A stretch of 57,131 bases of DNA from Phaeobacter sp. HF9A (GTDB lineage: Bacteria; Pseudomonadota; Alphaproteobacteria; Rhodobacterales; Rhodobacteraceae), in the NCBI RefSeq assembly GCF_011806385.1, contig NZ_JAATOX010000013.1, positions 1 to 57,131 on the forward strand, read 5' to 3'. The first letter of the stretch is position 1; each line of letters opens with the position of its first letter. The translations under genes and the position numbers were made by a program. Positions 53,237-57,131 of this stretch are shown here, piece by piece. A model generated the notes under the pieces. The model saw nothing but the letters and a program-made list of their open reading frames with translations, had not been told where the DNA came from and searched no databases.

Positions 53237-54096
53237 CGCTCTTTCTTTCACGCGACAGCCTGCTGGCGGATGTCTTTGAGACGCTGGAGCAGGTGGATCC
53301 CAATTGGCTCGACCAGCAGGACTATTGGGAGGATTACAATGCGCGGTTCTTCCAATCCAACGGGCTGACCTACTCCCGGTCCGAGGACAGCAATGTAACA
53401 ACCTGGCTGACGGCACCGGACCGGGCGTCCTTTGCGGCGATGTCGGATGTCTTGCTGGAACAGCTCCAGGCGCGCTGCAACCTTGGGGACATTGATCTGG
53501 TGTTGCTGGCCCATTGGACCCCGGATTTGCACCTGGGCAGCTCGGTCACCAATTTCGCCCTGCACAAGCTGGGTTTGGTGGATGGGTTCGGTTTTGCGAT
53601 CTCCGACCGGGGGTTGTCGGCCCCCTTCTACGCGCTGGATTGCGCCGAGCGGATGCTGCGGGACACGCGCAAGAAGGCGCTGGTGATGGTGATGGATCAG
53701 AAACACCTGCTTTATCGTTCGCCCTCCATCGCGCGCCTGGAGCCGCAGAATGCGGCCTGCGTCATGGTGCTGGAGCGCGACGGCATCGGCGAATTTGCCT
53801 ATGCGGGCTATCAGACCCGGCGCGGCCTGCATGCAAGCGACTTGCCAGGGCTGGTCGCGGCCCGCTGCGACGAGCTGGGCATTGCGCGGGGCGACACCAC
53901 GGTGATTGCGGCCCCAGCGCATTGTGCAGCGCTGGCTGCCGGGGGGCCGGTGCTGGCACAAGATCCCAGCCGGATGTGCTCGGCCCCCTTTGCGGCTCTG
54001 GCCCAGGATGGCCTCGCGCGCCATGCGCTTCTGCTGTCGCAGGAGGAGGATCGCGTGACCACGGTTGCCTTCCGGCGTCGGGAGGATCTGTCATGA
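53233..54096 (+). CDS. Degenerate KAS III-like protein without the catalytic cysteine (paralogue C)
   Basis: This 287-residue protein has the thiolase-fold outline (IDLVLLAHWTPDLHLGSS near 87-104, SAPFYALDCAERMLRD near 129-144, ALVMVMDQKHLLY near 149-161). The nucleophile-elbow position reads ISDRGLSAPFYAL, with no cysteine before the small residues. The PHNVN and GHxYxxDPF motifs of its three relatives are reduced to APAHCAAL and SRMCSAPFAAL. It should not be a condensing enzyme. Since it lies directly before an active paralogue with a four-base overlap, an inactive partner subunit, like a chain-length factor, is the likely role. Confidence 0.75.
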   Translation: MTLFLSRDSLLADVFETLEQVDPNWLDQQDYWEDYNARFFQSNGLTYSRSEDSNVTTWLTAPDRASFAAMSDVLLEQLQARCNLGDIDLVLLAHWTPDLHLGSSVTNFALHKLGLVDGFGFAISDRGLSAPFYALDCAERMLRDTRKKALVMVMDQKHLLYRSPSIARLEPQNAACVMVLERDGIGEFAYAGYQTRRGLHASDLPGLVAARCDELGIARGDTTVIAAPAHCAALAAGGPVLAQDPSRMCSAPFAALAQDGLARHALLLSQEEDRVTTVAFRRREDLS

Positions 54097-55094
54097 GACT
54101 CTCTGCGCTTGCCACACATATTCCCGATCACCGTATTTCCGCGGCGCAGATCGTGGCCGCCGCGGGCGGCAGCCCGGCAGAGGCAAAGGTGTTCCAGCGC
54201 ATGTTCGGCATGGAGCATGTTTCTGCCACCCGCCCGGGAGAGACGCTGGACGGGGTATTTTCCGACCTGGTGGCGCGGCTTGCTGCGGCGCATAGCGGCG
54301 AGGCGCCCGATGCGCTGATCTATGTGCGTGGACAGCCGCTGCAATATGGCCGCGGGCGCTCGCCGATGGATCGGCTGCGCCAAGAGCTGCCATTTCTAGC
54401 CTCGGTGACACGCTGCTACGAGGTGGATCAATACAATTGCGGCGGCTTGTTCTGGGCGCTGGATCTGGCGCGCACGTTGCTGGTCTCCGGCCTGGCGCGC
54501 GCGGTTCTGGTGCTGGGCGGAGACAGCCATATCGGTGTGCCGCTCGGGGATCGCTATGTGCCGGGCTGCACGCTGATGGGCGACGCCTTTTGCGGCATGC
54601 TGGTTGATCTCGACCCCAGTGGCGCGCAGATTTCGCCGATTGTGCTGCGCACCCATCCTGAATTCGCAGCCGGTCGCGGCGGCACGGCGCAGGAAACCGG
54701 CGCATTCTTCGCCGCGCATCAGCGCATCTGTGGCGAGGCGCTGGAGTTGACCGGCTTTGACTGGCAGGGCCAGGGCTTGTTGCTGCCGCACAATGTCAAC
54801 CGCTTGGCCTGGCAGGATTTTTGCCGCGCGTTCAGTCTCGACGAGGCGCGGATCCGGCTCAGCCTGCTGCCCGATGTCGGCCATTGCTACGTTTGCGATC
54901 CCTTTCTGCTGTTGGCCGAGGCGCTGGCGACGCCCCTGGCCGAAGCGCCGACCCTGCTCTCGGTGGGGATGGGGGGCTATGTGGGCGCCTGCTCGCTGAC
55001 GCCGCCACCGCCATCCTCGCCCGATTTTTCCTCTTTCCCCCTCACCACACATAGATCGGAGGCCACAGAATGTATGCTCAAGGAACACTGCTGA
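54093..55094 (+). CDS. KAS III-like thiolase-fold enzyme (paralogue D)
   Basis: This 333-residue FabH-like protein has Cys116 in DQYNCGGLFWAL, His233 in LLPHNVN and His264 in GHCYVCDPFLLL, the same Cys-His-His arrangement as paralogues A and B. The fold ends at about residue 302 (GGYVGACSL). A Pro/Ser-rich tail of about 30 residues follows and runs 25 bases into the next gene, across its ribosome binding site. Start ATG 54093 overlaps paralogue C by four bases, suggesting a C-D heterodimer. Confidence 0.86.
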   Translation: MRLSALATHIPDHRISAAQIVAAAGGSPAEAKVFQRMFGMEHVSATRPGETLDGVFSDLVARLAAAHSGEAPDALIYVRGQPLQYGRGRSPMDRLRQELPFLASVTRCYEVDQYNCGGLFWALDLARTLLVSGLARAVLVLGGDSHIGVPLGDRYVPGCTLMGDAFCGMLVDLDPSGAQISPIVLRTHPEFAAGRGGTAQETGAFFAAHQRICGEALELTGFDWQGQGLLLPHNVNRLAWQDFCRAFSLDEARIRLSLLPDVGHCYVCDPFLLLAEALATPLAEAPTLLSVGMGGYVGACSLTPPPPSSPDFSSFPLTTHRSEATECMLKEHC

Positions 55095-56617
55095 CCCATT
55101 TTCTCGCCGAAGCGGCCCAAAATCGCCCGCATGCGCCGGCGATTGCCGATGCCACCCGTCGGTTCGACTATCGCAGCCTGGCGGCAGCGGCCGCGCGGAT
55201 TGCCGATGCGCTGGAAGATCTTGGCGTGCGCCGCGGAGATCGGGTGATCCTGTCGATGCCCAATTCGGTCGCCTTTGCGTCGAGCTTCTGGGGCATTCTG
55301 GCCGCCGGTGCAGTCGCGGTGCCGGTGAACCCCAGCACCAAGGCACGCAAATTCGCCTATATCCTCGACAATTGTGCGCCCCGCGCGGTTCTAGCTGATG
55401 GCGACACCGCAGAGGAAATCTGCACCGCCATGGCCGATCTGGCCGAGCAGATCCCGCTGCTGACAACAGCGACGCAAAGCGCGCCGGGCCCGCTGGATGC
55501 GCTGCTGGACCGGGGCGAGGCGCAGCCGCTGCGGCGGCCTGATGTGATTGACCAGGACCTTGCGGTGATCATCTATACCTCTGGCTCCACCGGGGATCCC
55601 AAAGGGGTGATGCTCTCGCATCTCAACATGACCTCCGCAGCGCGATCGGTTGCAAGCTACCTCGGATATCGCGCCGAAGATCGCATCTTTGTCGCGGTTC
55701 CGATGAGCTTTGACTACGGTTTGCATCAGCTGACCATGGCGGCCTTGACCGGGGCGGCAGTGGAGGCGGAGCCCTCTTTCGGCCAGCCCTTCTTTACCCT
55801 GAAACGTCTCCAGGACACTGAGGCGACGGTATTTCCGATCGTGCCGAGCATGGTGCCGATCATCGCGCCCTTGGCGGATCGGTTTGACCTTGGCGCAATC
55901 CGGCTGGTGTCCTCGACCGCAGCGGCATTGCATCCAAGCGTCATCGACCGGCTCCAGGCGATGCTGCCCAAGGCGACCGTCTTTTCAATGTATGGGCTGA
56001 CCGAATGCCACCGTTGCACCTATCTGCCGCCGGAAGAGCTGGAGGGCCGCAAAATGAGTGTCGGCATCGCCATTCCCAACACTGAAATGTGGGTGGTGGA
56101 CGAGGCCGGCACTGCGCATCACCGCAACGCCACCGGCGAGCTGGTGATCCGGGGCGCCACGGTGATGAAGGGCTACTGGAAGAACCCGACGGCCACCGCA
56201 AAAAGGCTGAAGCCCGGTCCGCTGGCGGGCGAATGGGTGCTCTATACCGGCGATACCTGCCGGATTGATGCGGATGGTTTCCTTTATTTCGTGGGGCGCT
56301 CCGATGACATTCTCAAGATCGGCGGCGAGAAGGTAGCGCCGATCGAGGTCGAAACCACGCTGATCGCCCATCCCGAGGTGACCGCCGCCTGTGTGCTGGG
56401 CGAGGCAGATCCGGTTCACGGGCAGATCTGCGTCGCGCATGTGGAAACCGGCACCAGTGTTCAGGCGTTGCTGACATGGTGCCGTGATCGGCTCGATCCG
56501 CAGGCGGTGCCCGCAAAAATCAAAACCTACACAAGCCTTGCACGCACGCAAAACGGCAAGATCGACCGCGCCGTTCTGGCATCGGGCCAGGCCGCCACGC
56601 TGCAACCCGCAACCTAA
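55070..56617 (+). CDS. AMP-forming acyl/aminoacyl ligase
   Basis: This 515-residue ANL-family adenylating enzyme has the P-loop IIYTSGSTGDPKG (about 168-180), MYGLTECHRC near 307-316, YTGD and the C-terminal catalytic Lys497 in QNGKIDR. Its VPMSFDYGLHQL segment is shared with exosortase A-associated acyl ligases and with prolyl-carrier-protein ligases of pyrrole pathways. It therefore probably loads an amino or other small acid onto a carrier protein, most simply the one encoded 18 bases downstream. A CoA ligase role cannot be excluded. ATG 55070 follows CGGAGG. Confidence 0.86.
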   Translation: MYAQGTLLTHFLAEAAQNRPHAPAIADATRRFDYRSLAAAAARIADALEDLGVRRGDRVILSMPNSVAFASSFWGILAAGAVAVPVNPSTKARKFAYILDNCAPRAVLADGDTAEEICTAMADLAEQIPLLTTATQSAPGPLDALLDRGEAQPLRRPDVIDQDLAVIIYTSGSTGDPKGVMLSHLNMTSAARSVASYLGYRAEDRIFVAVPMSFDYGLHQLTMAALTGAAVEAEPSFGQPFFTLKRLQDTEATVFPIVPSMVPIIAPLADRFDLGAIRLVSSTAAALHPSVIDRLQAMLPKATVFSMYGLTECHRCTYLPPEELEGRKMSVGIAIPNTEMWVVDEAGTAHHRNATGELVIRGATVMKGYWKNPTATAKRLKPGPLAGEWVLYTGDTCRIDADGFLYFVGRSDDILKIGGEKVAPIEVETTLIAHPEVTAACVLGEADPVHGQICVAHVETGTSVQALLTWCRDRLDPQAVPAKIKTYTSLARTQNGKIDRAVLASGQAATLQPAT

Positions 56618-56635
56618 GACAGGACAGAGAAAACC

Positions 56636-56902
56636 ATGACACAGACATATGAATCCCACGTAATCGCCGCCGTCGCAGAGCTTCTGGACATGGACAGCAG
56701 CGACACGATCACCTCCGCCAGCCGGATCGAAGATGATCTGGGCATTGATAGCGGGCTTCTGCTTGAACTCTTTATGATGCTGGAAGAGCGGCTGCCGGGG
56801 CTGGAGATCGACCCAAGCGCGCTGCGCCCGGAACAATTTGCCACCATTGGCAGCTTCGCCGCCATGCTGAGCGAAGACCGCAGCGAGAAAGTTCCGGCAT
56901 GA
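56636..56902 (+). CDS. Acyl carrier protein 3
   Basis: This 88-residue acidic carrier protein has Ser39 in DDLGIDSGLLLELFMML, a good phosphopantetheine site, followed by EERLPGLEIDPSAL, which closely repeats the same region of carrier 1. It lies between two adenylating ligase genes and overlaps the second by four bases, so it is the most likely acceptor of an activated amino acid in this cluster. Confidence 0.9.
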   Translation: MTQTYESHVIAAVAELLDMDSSDTITSASRIEDDLGIDSGLLLELFMMLEERLPGLEIDPSALRPEQFATIGSFAAMLSEDRSEKVPA

Positions 56903-57131
56903 GCGCGCGGTTGGCACAGGAACATAGCGATCCCGGGGTGGTGATTGGCCGTCTCTACGCGCGGTTCAAGGCACTTGCGCAGCCTGCCTATCGCAGTGCC
57001 ACCAGGGATTTGAGCTATGCCGCGCTGCACGACGCGGCAGGCGCATTGGCCCAGAGCCTGGCCCGGTTGCCCCGGGCGCAGCACCGCCCGCCGGTGTTGA
57101 TCTGGGGCCATAAGCATTCAAGCTATCCGGG
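56899..57131 (+). CDS. DltA-like adenylating ligase, N-terminal part (3' end outside window)
   Basis: Only the first 77 residues are inside the window. They match the N-terminus of ANL ligases (RDLSYAALHDAAGALAQSL, about 37-55), and PPVLIWGHKHSSYP (about 66-77) resembles the PVIVYGxxxPEM region of DltA, the D-alanine:carrier-protein ligase. If so, this gene loads an amino acid onto a carrier protein. ATG 56899 overlaps the ACP gene as ATGA. The operon continues beyond the window. Confidence 0.72.
   Translation, partial: MSARLAQEHSDPGVVIGRLYARFKALAQPAYRSATRDLSYAALHDAAGALAQSLARLPRAQHRPPVLIWGHKHSSYP

Noticed and set aside
55070..56617. Assigning the cluster as an exosortase A/PEP-CTERM polysaccharide locus because of ligase and decarboxylase similarity
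   Set aside because: No exosortase, glycosyltransferase or polysaccharide export gene is present, and the KAS III-like set and MATE exporter are foreign to that system.

Overview
The window is GC-rich and densely packed. Genes often overlap by 1-4 bases, and the catabolic repertoire is typical of marine alphaproteobacteria, most likely Rhodobacteraceae (Roseobacter group). This placement rests on gene content and my memory of these families, not on a search. I see no rRNA, tRNA, insertion sequence, CRISPR array or phage gene.

Region 1 (1-8261) begins with the 3' end of an FAD aromatic monooxygenase gene, a DUF2783 gene and a terminator. A seven-gene operon follows: hpaF-hpaE-hpaD-(aromatic amino acid decarboxylase)-hpaG-hpaH-hpaI. 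It is the homoprotocatechuate meta-cleavage route to pyruvate and succinate semialdehyde, and it is preceded by a tandem pair of near-identical operator-like palindromes. Region 2 (8310-12564) is a deoxyribose module: deoC and an ALDH16-type double-domain aldehyde dehydrogenase, divergent from deoR, with a recognisable DeoR operator between them. Region 3 (12573-21948) has a LysR regulator divergent from an aminotransferase, ALDH7 (amaB-like), pipecolate oxidase-like, hglS and D-2-hydroxyglutarate dehydrogenase genes. Together these cover the lower lysine route from pipecolate to 2-oxoglutarate.

Region 4 (22053-34298) is an inositol locus: LacI-type regulator, IolI-like isomerase, ABC importer, two Gfo/Idh/MocA dehydrogenases, iolC (fused to DUF2090), iolD and iolE. 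iolB is not in the window. dps (34582-35079) with a clear terminator separates this from Region 5 (35367-44199), an anthraniloyl-CoA type operon: monooxygenase/reductase, SDR, MarR, enoyl-CoA hydratase, acyl-CoA dehydrogenase, CoA ligase, tryptophan 2,3-dioxygenase, thioesterase and RidA. It links tryptophan to CoA-dependent anthranilate degradation, although kynureninase and formamidase genes are absent.

Region 6 (44804 to the window end, open) is the most unusual part. It is one tightly coupled operon of free-standing carrier-protein biosynthesis genes with no modular NRPS or PKS. It holds three KAS III-like proteins that share an unusual Cys-His-His triad, a thiolase-fold protein without the cysteine, a possible half-length thiolase-like protein, three acyl carrier proteins, a truncated acyl-CoA dehydrogenase, a PLP decarboxylase fused to an acyl-CoA dehydrogenase, an alpha/beta hydrolase, two adenylating ligases (the second DltA-like and cut by the window edge) and a MATE exporter. 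The simplest reading is a pathway that loads an amino acid on a carrier protein, decarboxylates and desaturates it there, passes or extends it with the KAS III-like enzymes, and exports a small product. The product is unknown. An AT-rich stretch and a perfect 9-bp-arm palindrome lie in the 604-bp gap upstream.
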